Part shown: one piece after another, positions 1 to 6,978 of the stretch
How positions within the stretch are numbered: the first letter of the stretch is position 1
How the letters are laid out: every line of letters starts with the position of its first letter
Source: Ruminococcus sp.
GTDB lineage: Bacteria > Bacillota > Clostridia > Oscillospirales > Ruminococcaceae
Direction of reading: 5' to 3'
DNA length: 12,349 nt
NCBI GenBank assembly: GCA_017544125.1
Contig: JAFYET010000195.1
Span: 1-12,349 of the forward strand
Translations under genes and position numbers: made by a program
Notes under the pieces: model-generated
Seen by the model: only the letters and a program-made list of their open reading frames with translations
The model's database searches: none
What the model was told of the DNA's origin: nothing

Positions 1-23
1 ACAAAATCTGCCACATAATAAAG

Positions 24-64
24 CAAAAACTCTGAAACAACGTATCTACGTCATTTCAGAGCCT
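24..64 (-). terminator. Rho-independent terminator of the tRNA-Ser pair
   Basis: On the minus strand an 8-bp stem (CTCTGAAA at 54-61 read in reverse, pairing with 30-37) encloses a loop that itself holds a small ACGT/ACGT stem. It is followed directly by TTTTTGCTTT. It lies about 10 bases past the encoded CCA of the tRNA-Ser(GCT) gene, so it probably ends the tRNA transcript. Confidence 0.75.
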
Positions 65-71
65 TAATAAT

Positions 72-161
72 TGGCGCGGATTGAGAGATTTGAACTCTCG
101 CGCCCCTTTCGAGACCTACTCCCTTAGCAGGGGAGCCCCTTCACCACTTGGGTAAATCCGC
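72..161 (-). tRNA. tRNA-Ser (anticodon GCT)
   Basis: Read on the minus strand, the acceptor GCGGATT (155-161) pairs with AATCCGC (76-82), the discriminator is G, and CCA is encoded at 72-74. The anticodon loop is CTGCTAA, so the anticodon is GCT, decoding AGC/AGU serine codons. The long variable arm typical of class II tRNAs (about 90 nt in total) supports serine. The T-arm loop TTCAAAT is normal. It is the second gene of a two-tRNA-Ser transcript, 11 bases after tRNA-Ser(TGA). Confidence 0.96.
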
Positions 162-172
162 ATAATATTAAA

Positions 173-261
173 TGGCAGACAGGGTGGGATTCGAACCCAC
201 GGTACGTTGCCGTATCACCGGTTTTCAAGACCGGCTCCTTAAACCACTCGGACACCTGTCC
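173..261 (-). tRNA. tRNA-Ser (anticodon TGA)
   Basis: Minus-strand gene. Acceptor GGACAGG (255-261) pairs with CCTGTCT (177-183), with a G-U first pair; discriminator G; encoded CCA at 173-175. The anticodon stem CCGGT/ACCGG encloses CTTGAAA, giving anticodon TGA for UCA/UCN serine codons. A long variable arm (TGATACGGCAACGTA region) marks it as class II. The T-arm is GTGGG-TTCGAAT-CCCAC. It is the first gene of the tRNA pair, with the promoter about 25 bases upstream. Confidence 0.96.
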
Positions 262-285
262 GTGAATCATTTTCACGACTTAATT

Positions 286-314
286 ATTTTACCATATTTT
301 CAGCCGTTTGTCAA
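286..314 (-). promoter_or_regulatory. Sigma-70/SigA promoter of the tRNA-Ser pair
   Basis: On the minus strand there is TTGACA (309-314), a 17-base spacer and TAAAAT (286-291), with an extended -10 TG just upstream of the -10 box. It lies about 25 bases before tRNA-Ser(TGA). A T-rich tract beyond the -35 box could act as an UP element. A small hairpin (CGTGAA/TTCACG, about 261-277) lies in the processed leader. Confidence 0.8.
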
Positions 315-359
315 TAGTTTTTTTGAAAAAAAATGCCTAATTTGTTTTTTTTTTATGTA

Positions 360-388
360 TTGACATTGTCTCTGCATCATGGTATAAT
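360..388 (+). promoter_or_regulatory. Perfect-consensus SigA promoter
   Basis: TTGACA (360-365), a 17-base spacer and TATAAT (383-388), a full match to the sigma-70/SigA consensus. The predicted start near 395 gives a leader of about 27 bases before the ATG at 422. It drives the lone unknown gene and is divergent from the tRNA promoter. An A/T-rich tract at 317-359 lies upstream. Confidence 0.85.
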
Positions 389-421
389 TTAACAAATATA
401 TGATAAAAGAAGGTGACTTTT

Positions 422-934
422 ATGGTAACTGTTGTGATTGATGATACCGCCTATGAGCTGCTAAAGCAGTGGGCATATGATTTCAGCGACCTTGTGATCC
501 GCTTTTGCGATAACTTTGAACCCATGTTCAAAGTTGCCAATATCATCTATCAGGTAGAGGGAAAGGACGCTGTATATCTCAGATATAACATTGACGGCAG
601 AAAAGTCGCTAAACTTGGAATAATGTCAACCGAAAAAGACCACATTTCTTTCTTTGTCTACCCTCTTGTGACAAGCCCGACTCACTATTGCTTGCAATCG
701 AAATTTGAAAAAGTTGCTACTTTTTATATAGAGCTTGCAAATGTATTTGTTACGATCAATGCGTTGCTGCTGTTTAAAGAGTTTTCCGCATCGGCTAAAA
801 GAGCAATGAAGAAAAAGACACTGTTTGATAGTAATAAGCATACATACTTCACTTTGAGAACAGCAAAGAACAGAAGAACTGTCCTTGATACCTGTAAAGT
901 CACACCCGTCGGTGTAAACTATATAATCGAGTGA
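422..934 (+). CDS. Conserved-looking protein of unknown function (170 aa)
   Basis: I do not recognise this family. The ATG at 422 is chosen because AGAAGG (408-413) sits 8 bases upstream; a GTG at 413 in the same frame would lack a site. The protein has no signal peptide and no clear membrane span. The N-terminal half is mixed alpha/beta with aromatic residues. A hydrophobic amphipathic helix lies around residues 97-118, followed by a strongly basic stretch near 122-133 (AKRAMKKK) and a basic C-terminal third (LRTAKNRR). This could suit nucleic-acid or membrane-surface binding, but that is inference. The gene is a self-contained transcription unit with a perfect promoter and a hairpin terminator. 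Base use looks more AT-rich than in the genes after 1671, so recent acquisition is possible. That it is a real gene is likely; its role is unknown. Confidence 0.8.
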   Translation: MVTVVIDDTAYELLKQWAYDFSDLVIRFCDNFEPMFKVANIIYQVEGKDAVYLRYNIDGRKVAKLGIMSTEKDHISFFVYPLVTSPTHYCLQSKFEKVATFYIELANVFVTINALLLFKEFSASAKRAMKKKTLFDSNKHTYFTLRTAKNRRTVLDTCKVTPVGVNYIIE

Positions 935-995
935 ACTCCCCTCTTTCCCATAATGCCAAAGCCAGGTATATAAGGCAGATACCCATATATAAGTT

Positions 996-1036
996 ATGCC
1001 CCGAAGCGTTCAAAAGCACTTCGGGGCATTGAATTT
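996..1036 (+). terminator. Hairpin terminator after the unknown gene
   Basis: An 11-bp perfect stem (ATGCCCCGAAG at 996-1006 with CTTCGGGGCAT at 1019-1029), a 12-base loop, then TGAATTTTATATA. The T tract is imperfect but better on the plus strand than on the minus. It lies 62 bases after the stop at 934. It could also stop minus-strand transcripts coming from the acetyltransferase gene. Confidence 0.65.
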
Positions 1037-1109
1037 TATATAGCTGCTTAGTTAAATCAGGATTTGCCTGCCATCGTAAAACGACACCTATTCCAATTTA
1101 TGTTGACAC

Positions 1110-1628
1110 TTAGTCTTTCACAGGACAAATCATCTGAATGTCAAACGGTTCCTCCTCAGCAATTTCTTTTATAGGATCACTTGCAGGCTTACTCCCCATT
1201 GCTCTGTAAAATGCGATAGTCTCCTCCGAAGAACAAGCAGATATGTACAAAGCCTCCGCACCGGCTTTTCCTGCTTCTGCTTTACCTGCTTCAAATAATC
1301 GTCTGCCAATGCCTTGCCCTCTGTATTCGGAAGACACCTGCATCATATCAAGAATCATGTACGAACCATTCAGCTGCTTTAACAGACCTATAAAGCCAAT
1401 AACTTTATCATTATCAAGTGCAATGTATGTAATATGATCATCACTGCTTATTCGCTTTGCTACAGAACGCTTTTTGTTCAGATCCCAATCTTCGGTATAT
1501 TTGCATTCGACCAATGCATATTCGCCGTCTATTTTGCGATATACCTTATTTACAGCCTGTTTTCTGTTATATAGATCCAATGATTTTATAGAGAAATTAG
1601 TTTCTGATAATAATTCAATTCTTATCAA
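1110..1628 (-). CDS. GNAT-family N-acetyltransferase
   Basis: Likely transfers an acetyl group from acetyl-CoA to an amine; the substrate is unknown. The GNAT signature is clear: motif A around residues 98-112 (VSSEYRGQGIGRRLF), with RGQGIG forming the pyrophosphate-binding loop. It is followed by a helix, the strand ALYISA (about 126-131) and motif B FYRAMG near 140-145. The C-terminal PFDIQM is seen in a group of Firmicute GNATs. Start choice: an upstream in-frame ATG at 1649 has no ribosome site, whereas GGAGG at 1636-1640 lies 7 bases before TTG at 1628, so I choose TTG (172 aa). If ATG is used, seven residues are added. A short alanine/glycine/lysine repeat (AGKAEAGKAG) lies in the helix after motif A. 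The gene follows the DivIVA-like gene by about 42 bases with only a weak hairpin between them, so co-transcription is possible. Confidence 0.88.
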   Translation of the reverse strand: MIRIELLSETNFSIKSLDLYNRKQAVNKVYRKIDGEYALVECKYTEDWDLNKKRSVAKRISSDDHITYIALDNDKVIGFIGLLKQLNGSYMILDMMQVSSEYRGQGIGRRLFEAGKAEAGKAGAEALYISACSSEETIAFYRAMGSKPASDPIKEIAEEEPFDIQMICPVKD

Positions 1629-1635
1629 ATGATAA

Positions 1636-1640
1636 CCTCC
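1636..1640 (-). promoter_or_regulatory. Ribosome binding site that fixes the TTG start
   Basis: GGAGG on the minus strand, 7 bases before TTG at 1628. It lies inside the reading frame that begins at the upstream ATG (1649), which argues against that ATG as the start. Confidence 0.65.
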
Positions 1641-1650
1641 ATGCTGCATA

Positions 1651-1682
1651 TAAAGACAAGGCTTTTATATTTATATAAGCCT
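1651..1682 (-). terminator. Weak hairpin at the end of the c-di-GMP operon
   Basis: AGGCTT/AAGCCT (1677-1682 with 1659-1664), extended by an inner TATA/TATA after one mismatch, overlaps the TAA stop at 1671-1673. Only TGTCTTTATAT follows, so it may be a partial terminator or an RNA-stability element rather than a strong stop. Confidence 0.35.
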
Positions 1683-1940
1683 GAGTTCGAGCATCTTGAC
1701 CTCCTGCCGAAGCTGTGCTATGAACGTATCTACCTGAGCTATGTCAAAGCCGGGCTTGCACTTTTTTATCGGCGGGAAGAAAGCCGGCTGAAGCAAAAGC
1801 ATATCATACGCCCTGCCTGCTGCCTTGTCGTCGACCGCCTTTATCAGCTGCTCCTTCCTGGCTTCAAGCTGACTTATCTGTATCAGCGTGTCAGCCTGAT
1901 CGTATCCGATGCCGAAGGTCATTTTGAAATTCTTATCCAT
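1671..1940 (-). CDS. Small protein with DivIVA-like C-terminal motif, coupled to the c-di-GMP enzyme
   Basis: An 89-residue soluble protein of no family I can name firmly. The C-terminus (about residues 63-89) reads PGFDIAQVDTFIAQLRQEV. This resembles the DivIVA N-terminal signature GYDxxEVDxFLxxL, followed by a predicted coiled coil. An N-terminal GIGYDQAD (about 10-17), followed by a charged helix ending near residue 38, may be a second, weaker copy. The middle FFPPIKKCKPGF forms a proline-rich linker. Start choice: ATG at 1940 lies 5 bases after the TAG of the upstream enzyme, with GGGAG 8 bases ahead overlapping that stop. An in-frame ATG at 1955 would overlap the enzyme gene by 10 bases. 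Either way the two genes are translationally linked, so it may act with the c-di-GMP enzyme, for example in localising it. That role is inference. Confidence 0.75.
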   Translation of the reverse strand: MDKNFKMTFGIGYDQADTLIQISQLEARKEQLIKAVDDKAAGRAYDMLLLQPAFFPPIKKCKPGFDIAQVDTFIAQLRQEVKMLELRLI

Positions 1941-1945
1941 CTCCC

Positions 1946-4900
1946 CTACTCCCATATAACACTGTATTCGCTCTCGAGCATAGCGCCAAGCACATCAGGC
2001 GGAACAGGTCTTGAATAATAGAACCCCTGTGCCGCATCGCAGCCGCATTTTTTAAGGAATTCCGCCTGCTCCTGCGTCTCAACACCCTCTGCTATGACCT
2101 CAAGCCCTATATCCTTTGACATTGAGATTATATGCTCGATTATCTTTTTGCCTCGTTCGCTCGTCATTGAGCTTGAAAGGAACTTGGTGTCTATCTTTAG
2201 CACATCAAATGGCGTGCTCTTAAGCGTACCAAGCGAGGAATACCCCGACCCGAAATCGTCCATAAGCAGCTTGTAGCCCTCAGCCTTTGCCGCAATAATG
2301 GCATCGCTTGAGTTGACGTTTTCAATAGTCTCGGTTATTTCAAGCTCAATATACTTCTTGTCTATACCGTATTCCGAGCAAAGGCTGTTGAGCTTTTTAA
2401 GATAATCATTGTCTGAAAGATGAATCCTTGATACATTTACAGATATAGGCACAGTATGCTTGCCTGCCTTTAAGCGCTTGCTTATGTTCTTGCACGCCTG
2501 TTCCCACATATACTCGTCTATCTTAACAATAAAGCCGTTTTGCTCAAATACCGGTATAAAGTCATTAGGCTGCATCAGCGAGCCGTCCTCCTGCTCCCAC
2601 CTGATAAGCGCCTCAGAGCCGATGATCTTGTCGGTCTTTATATCATACTTAGGCTGTAGATACATCTTGAAATGCCCACTGTCAAGGGAAGTATGCATCA
2701 TATCCTCAATAGACTTTCTGAGCATTATAGAGCGCTTAAGGTCTTCGTTATAAAAGCCGATATTATCTATCGCATTGCCCTTTACAGAACTTCTTGCTAT
2801 AGTTGCGCAGTCTATCATGTATCTGAGCGGCTGGTTTCTGTCAGATACCATATAAACACCGAATATAAAGGAATACTTCATTCCCTTATAATCCTTGATG
2901 CCCTTTTCAAGCTCACGAATAGCTCTTATAATGTCCGATTTATCGGTATAGCAAATAAGCATCATGAATACATCGGCACTGAGCCTTACAAACGGCTCAT
3001 CTTCATTGCAGAAGCTCGCAAGTGATTCGGTGATATATCTTAGAATCTCATCACCCGCTTCAACGCCGTAAACCTCATTTACTACCTTGAACTTTGCAAT
3101 ATCAAACTGCACAAGTGCCATTTTATCATCGTTCTTTAATAGCCTCTTGCTGAATGCCTGTTCAACAAGGGGCGGCTCATTATCACTTGCAAAGCTAAGT
3201 AATATCTGCTTCTCCATAGCTTCACGCTCGGTGAGCTTGTGAACACGCCCGACTGCTTCGGTAGTGCGACTGTCATTTTTGATAAGCAGCACGCTCATGT
3301 TGTACCACTCGTTCCGATCGTCATTTCTTATCCTGAAGCTGACCGACAGTTTTGTATCTGTTGAGCCTTCATTAACGCCGTACATTATCTTGTTCATAAA
3401 GACATTATAATTGCCCATATCCTCAGCAGCTATCCTGCCGCTTTCAAGAAGCGCAGCTATGGGGTCATACTCAGATGAATTTATAGCCGGCAGTAAATGG
3501 CTGTTTGAAGCCGTTACCCATGTATTTGATACATAGTTGATATAAAAATACAGATCACTGTCATCATTAAGCAAAAGCTGTGTAAGGCGGTTACGGTAAT
3601 TATCCGACATCGGTGAGCGCTCGGTCTCGGCTGCGGGTTTTGACTTTTTCAGGCGCTTAGTCTTATACATCTTAATATCAGCCTTACGCAGCGCCTCATC
3701 TATGCTGTCATCATCATCGTAATATATGACCTCATAGCCGCAGCTCATGGCTATCTTATATGGGAAACGCCCGTTGGTATTGAGCCTTTCAAGCTCTGCC
3801 TCTACCCTTTGGATAAACTCATCACCGCTGCTCAGCTCATCGGCATTTATCAATACTGAAAACTCATCACCGCCGAAGCGTGCGCAGATACCCTCCTCGC
3901 CTGCACTTTTAACAAGCGTGTCGGATATTGCCTTGATAGCCTTATCACCCTCGGTATGCCCGAAGGTATCGTTTATGAATTTCAGCCCGTCCATATCTAT
4001 TGAGTAGATAATGACATTCTTGCGGCGTATACGGCTTTTTCTTATTATCTGCATAGCGTGCTTGTAAAAGCCCCGCCTGTTGAAAATACCCGTAAGCGAA
4101 TCACGAATATGCATTTCCTCAAGCACCTCATTGGCGTGCTCGAGGTTTATGCGGTTCTTGTAATTCTCAAGTATTTGGTTTGTGTTGCTGATAAATCTGT
4201 GAACGTTTTTCAGATTGAGCTTATCGTCATCAAAATCAACAGCAATATAACCTATTACCTCTCCGATAAAATGCATCGGCGAAAACATAATAGAGTTATG
4301 CGTATCAAGCGCATAGCCAAGCTCGGGCAGCAATCTGTTCACAGGGAACTGCGACTGCTCCTCACGTTTGTTCATTCCGTTCATCTCGGCAAGAATGACC
4401 ATTCGGCTGGTAAAATGCTCATAGCATCGCACAGGGTCTTTTTTAGCGGTAAGAAAATCGGAATTGATACAGCACCAGGTATAATGAAAATCAGCATGGT
4501 TGACCATAAGCTCGGTTATATCGCTTATATCCCTGCACTCCATAGACCTTGAAAGATAGCCGAACATAATCTTTTCATGCCCGTCATAGACGGCTGTCAT
4601 ATCATACAGCTCGATTATCTTGTCGCCTGCTATCTCCCCCGAGTGCTGCTTGCAGCCGCAGCTTTCGGTGAGCATCAGCTTATATGGAACATATTCCTTG
4701 CGGACACTTCTGTTTCCGGCAAGTGCTTCATTTATCATTTCAAGCGCCTTTATGCCCACCTGATCTATGTCGGGGGCGGCTGTTGTTATATTGGGTACAT
4801 AGTATTTTTGCAGTGTTATGCCGTCAAAGCCGGTAACAAGTATATCATCAGGCACCTTTATGCCATGCTTTCTAAGCACCTGTACAGTTGTGATCGCCAT

Positions 4901-5533
4901 AGTGTCATTACAGCAAATGATAGCCTCTGGCAGCTCTTTGCCGGAAGAAAGGAACCCCTCTACCACCTTCTGAGTAGGTTCTGTCCAAAAATCACCGTAA
5001 CCGAGCCTGTCGGGGTCAAACTCAATGTCGTTCTCTGCAAGCACTTTTTTGAACACATCAACTCTCTCCTCAGAGAATGAATTGCCCTCAAAGCCCGCAA
5101 CAAGGTTGACCCTTCTGCAGCCGTGTTCCTCAATAATATGGCGTACTATCTTTTCAAAGGTGTTTACATAATCAAACATTATGCTCGAGCAGCCCTCTAT
5201 ATCCCTGTCGATACTTATTATCGGCAGATCCATGGCTCTTGCATCACTGATTATCTTATTTGTAACTCTGTCAGATTTTATAGATTCGGGCAGGATAATG
5301 AGTGCATCAAGCAGCGCCGTGTTGATAAGGCTGAATATACTTGAAGCCGCTCTTGTAAACAGCGTATCATTATACATATCGTCAAAGCTCGAGAAAAGCA
5401 GCACCTTAAAACTGTGCTTCTCGGCATATCTGCATATGCTCTTTACGACATCATAAACGTTCTCCTCCTGGATACCGCAAACGCATATACCTATTATTTT
5501 GTATTCTTTGCCGGTGTTTTCATCAACATACAT
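1946..5533 (-). CDS. c-di-GMP turnover protein: LacI-like sensor, GGDEF, PAS-like, degenerate GGDEF, EAL
   Basis: A 1195-residue cytosolic signalling protein that should make and/or degrade cyclic di-GMP. Domains (rough residues): 10-290, a periplasmic-binding-protein/LacI-type sensor without helix-turn-helix, signal peptide or membrane span (CCNDTMA near 207-213, VTGFDG near 233-238). At 305-460 a GAF-like region; 475-625 an intact GGDEF domain with DSLTG (478-482) and FGGDEF (553-558). The product-inhibition RxxD site is absent: GEEG stands in that position. At 640-775 a PAS-like region; 800-935 a second GGDEF fold whose signature is SADVF (852-856), so probably inactive. At 950-1190 an EAL domain with E974 of EAL, N1033, E1065, D1092-D1093, K1113, E1149 and Q1169 all present, so phosphodiesterase activity is expected. 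Start: ATG at 5533 with GGAGG 8 bases upstream; a TTG at 5548 overlaps that site. First gene of its operon, with a strong promoter. Confidence 0.95.
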   Translation of the reverse strand: MYVDENTGKEYKIIGICVCGIQEENVYDVVKSICRYAEKHSFKVLLFSSFDDMYNDTLFTRAASSIFSLINTALLDALIILPESIKSDRVTNKIISDARAMDLPIISIDRDIEGCSSIMFDYVNTFEKIVRHIIEEHGCRRVNLVAGFEGNSFSEERVDVFKKVLAENDIEFDPDRLGYGDFWTEPTQKVVEGFLSSGKELPEAIICCNDTMAITTVQVLRKHGIKVPDDILVTGFDGITLQKYYVPNITTAAPDIDQVGIKALEMINEALAGNRSVRKEYVPYKLMLTESCGCKQHSGEIAGDKIIELYDMTAVYDGHEKIMFGYLSRSMECRDISDITELMVNHADFHYTWCCINSDFLTAKKDPVRCYEHFTSRMVILAEMNGMNKREEQSQFPVNRLLPELGYALDTHNSIMFSPMHFIGEVIGYIAVDFDDDKLNLKNVHRFISNTNQILENYKNRINLEHANEVLEEMHIRDSLTGIFNRRGFYKHAMQIIRKSRIRRKNVIIYSIDMDGLKFINDTFGHTEGDKAIKAISDTLVKSAGEEGICARFGGDEFSVLINADELSSGDEFIQRVEAELERLNTNGRFPYKIAMSCGYEVIYYDDDDSIDEALRKADIKMYKTKRLKKSKPAAETERSPMSDNYRNRLTQLLLNDDSDLYFYINYVSNTWVTASNSHLLPAINSSEYDPIAALLESGRIAAEDMGNYNVFMNKIMYGVNEGSTDTKLSVSFRIRNDDRNEWYNMSVLLIKNDSRTTEAVGRVHKLTEREAMEKQILLSFASDNEPPLVEQAFSKRLLKNDDKMALVQFDIAKFKVVNEVYGVEAGDEILRYITESLASFCNEDEPFVRLSADVFMMLICYTDKSDIIRAIRELEKGIKDYKGMKYSFIFGVYMVSDRNQPLRYMIDCATIARSSVKGNAIDNIGFYNEDLKRSIMLRKSIEDMMHTSLDSGHFKMYLQPKYDIKTDKIIGSEALIRWEQEDGSLMQPNDFIPVFEQNGFIVKIDEYMWEQACKNISKRLKAGKHTVPISVNVSRIHLSDNDYLKKLNSLCSEYGIDKKYIELEITETIENVNSSDAIIAAKAEGYKLLMDDFGSGYSSLGTLKSTPFDVLKIDTKFLSSSMTSERGKKIIEHIISMSKDIGLEVIAEGVETQEQAEFLKKCGCDAAQGFYYSRPVPPDVLGAMLESEYSVIWE

Positions 5534-5551
5534 TTGCGTGACCTCCAATAT

Positions 5552-5563
5552 ATAGTATACTAT
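5552..5563. promoter_or_regulatory. 12-bp perfect palindrome at the transcription start (candidate operator)
   Basis: ATAGTATACTAT is its own reverse complement and lies directly downstream of the -10 box of the c-di-GMP gene, around +1 to +12. That position suits a repressor site. AT-rich palindromes arise by chance, so support is modest. Confidence 0.35.
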
Positions 5564-5570
5564 CTATTAC

Positions 5571-5599
5571 ATTTTATCACATTATTACAAAATTGTCAA
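5571..5599 (-). promoter_or_regulatory. SigA promoter of the c-di-GMP operon
   Basis: On the minus strand: TTGACA (5594-5599), a 17-base spacer and TAAAAT (5571-5576). The expected start near 5564 gives a leader of about 30 bases before ATG 5533. No riboswitch-sized leader is present. Confidence 0.8.
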
Positions 5600-5626
5600 T
5601 AGACACTAAAGGAAAATTATAGAATA

Positions 5627-5662
5627 ACAACAAAAACAGCATCAGGTCGCCCCGATGCTGTT
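5627..5662 (-). terminator. Rho-independent terminator of the flavodiiron gene
   Basis: On the minus strand a 9-bp stem (AACAGCATC/GATGCTGTT, 5654-5662 with 5635-5643) is followed by TTTTTGTTGTT. It begins about 34 bases after the stop of the flavodiiron gene and separates it from the c-di-GMP promoter. Confidence 0.85.
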
Positions 5663-5695
5663 GTATTATATTTGATTTAGCAGTAAAACCGCATA

Positions 5696-6865
5696 TCAGC
5701 CGTTAACGAGCTTATCTGCAAGGTCTTCAAGCTGCCCTCTTGTACGTGCATCGAGGGAAGATCTGATAGTGACCATAGGCTCGATAAGAGTAATATCCTT
5801 AAACCCGTCAACATATGACTTGATAACTCTGCCAGCCGAGGGTGCCCATGAGCCGTTCTCGATAATAGCGATAGTTCTGTTTCTGTAAGTCTTTGCTTTG
5901 AGCTTTATAAGGAAATACTCCATAGCCGGGAAAACGCCCGCATCATATGAAGCTGACATAAGCACAAGCCTGTCATACCTGAAAGCGTCCTCTACAGCCT
6001 CAGCAACATCATCTCTTGAAAGGTCAAAGAGCGATACCTTTTCAGCACCCTTTGCTGTGAGCATTTCGGCAAATTCCTTTGCGGCAGCCGCCGTGTTGCC
6101 GTGTATAGATGCATAAGCTATAGTTATGCCCTTATCCTCAGGTGTATATGAAGACCAGGTCTGATATTTGCCTATATAGTAGCCAAGGTTATCGGTAAGA
6201 ATAGGACCGTGGAGCGGAAGAATCTTCTTTATATCAAGTGCTGCTGCCTTTTTGAGCAGACCCTGCACCTGAAGGCCGTATTTACCTACGATATTGAAAT
6301 AGTATCTTCTTGCCTCACAAGCCCAATCCTCATCGGTATCAAGTGTGCCGAACTTGCCGAAAGCATCAGCTGCAAAGAGTATCCCCTCGCTCTGCTCATA
6401 AGTCACCATTACCTCAGGCCAGTGTATCATAGCAGCAAAGATGAATTTAAGTGTATGAGAGCCAAGCCTCAGCTCGTCACCGTCCTTGACCTCGACCTTT
6501 CTGTCACCGAGATCAAGCCCCTCAAAGAACTGTGAAAGGAACATAAATGTCTTGACATTGCCCACGACCTTCATATCGGGATATTTGTTAACGATAGCCA
6601 GCACACTTCCCGAATGATCCGGCTCAACGTGCTGAACAACGAGATAATCGGGCTTCTTGCCGTCAAGACCAGCCTCAACGTTTGCAAGCCACTCGTCTGT
6701 CTTTGAAGCATCTACCGTATCCATTACAGCTATCTTCTCATCAAATATGATATATGAATTGTATGCCATGCCGTTGGGCACTTCATACTGGCTCTCAAAA
6801 AGGTCAATATCCTTATCATCTACACCTACATAGGTCACAGCATCTGTTATCTTGAAATTTGCCAT
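5696..6865 (-). CDS. Flavodiiron protein (FprA-type A-class flavoprotein)
   Basis: Reduces O2 to water and/or NO to N2O in the cytosol, using electrons from rubredoxin or a similar donor. Length 389 aa, normal for class A. Residues 1-245 form a metallo-beta-lactamase-like domain with all diiron ligands in place: H79, E81, D83 and H84 in HVEPDHSG, then H148 (MIHWPE), D167 (AADAFG) and H219 (LPLHGP). Residues 246-389 are a flavodoxin domain with FMN phosphate loop YASIHGNTA (251-259), followed by MSASYDAG and ENGSWAPS loops. No rubredoxin or flavin reductase domain is fused, so a partner encoded elsewhere is needed. ATG 6865 is chosen for GGAGGAG 5 bases upstream; the frame runs upstream to the promoter but without another site. 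It is monocistronic, with its own promoter and terminator. Whether O2 or NO is preferred cannot be read from the sequence. Confidence 0.96.
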   Translation of the reverse strand: MANFKITDAVTYVGVDDKDIDLFESQYEVPNGMAYNSYIIFDEKIAVMDTVDASKTDEWLANVEAGLDGKKPDYLVVQHVEPDHSGSVLAIVNKYPDMKVVGNVKTFMFLSQFFEGLDLGDRKVEVKDGDELRLGSHTLKFIFAAMIHWPEVMVTYEQSEGILFAADAFGKFGTLDTDEDWACEARRYYFNIVGKYGLQVQGLLKKAAALDIKKILPLHGPILTDNLGYYIGKYQTWSSYTPEDKGITIAYASIHGNTAAAAKEFAEMLTAKGAEKVSLFDLSRDDVAEAVEDAFRYDRLVLMSASYDAGVFPAMEYFLIKLKAKTYRNRTIAIIENGSWAPSAGRVIKSYVDGFKDITLIEPMVTIRSSLDARTRGQLEDLADKLVNG

Positions 6866-6911
6866 TTTAACTCCTCCGTTTCTCCCTCTTACGGGGATAT
6901 ATTTCATATTA

Positions 6912-6940
6912 AGTATATCAAAAAATATAGTATTTGTCAA
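6912..6940 (-). promoter_or_regulatory. SigA promoter of the flavodiiron gene
   Basis: On the minus strand: TTGACA (6935-6940), a 17-base spacer and TATACT (6912-6917). The leader is about 40 bases. The promoter lies directly after the terminator of the upstream four-gene operon. Confidence 0.8.
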
Positions 6941-6951
6941 GTGCAGTAAAC

Positions 6952-6975
6952 AAAAAAGCAGCAGTTGACCGCTGC
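6952..6975 (-). terminator. Rho-independent terminator of the DUF5685-J-VTT operon
   Basis: On the minus strand a 7-bp stem (GCAGCGG/CTGCTGC with one G-T pair), tetraloop TCAA, then TTTTTTG. It starts 3 bases after the stop of the VTT gene and 11 bases before the -35 of the flavodiiron promoter, a very compact junction. Confidence 0.85.
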
Positions 6976-6978
6976 CGC

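Noticed and set aside
72..261. Prophage or island attachment site at the tRNA-Ser genes
   Set aside because: No integrase and no repeated tRNA 3' end was seen nearby in the window.
172..363. Plus-strand reading frame of 63 codons with a VGFEPTV-like start
   Set aside because: It is the antisense read-through of tRNA-Ser(TGA), a common false gene pattern, and its tail is an AT-rich spacer.
1671..1712. Strong AGGAGG before an ATG near the end of the DivIVA-like gene, opening an 8-codon peptide
   Set aside because: It is in the same frame as the gene and encodes only its last residues; most likely a coincidence of codons for QEVKM.
4058..5080. Two long plus-strand frames (4058-4552 and 4577-5080)
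   Set aside because: Both lie opposite the GGDEF/EAL gene, have no promoter or ribosome site of note, and their translations look like antisense of conserved domains.
5534..5599. c-di-GMP riboswitch upstream of the GGDEF/EAL gene
   Set aside because: The leader is only about 30 bases, too short for any GEMM-type aptamer.
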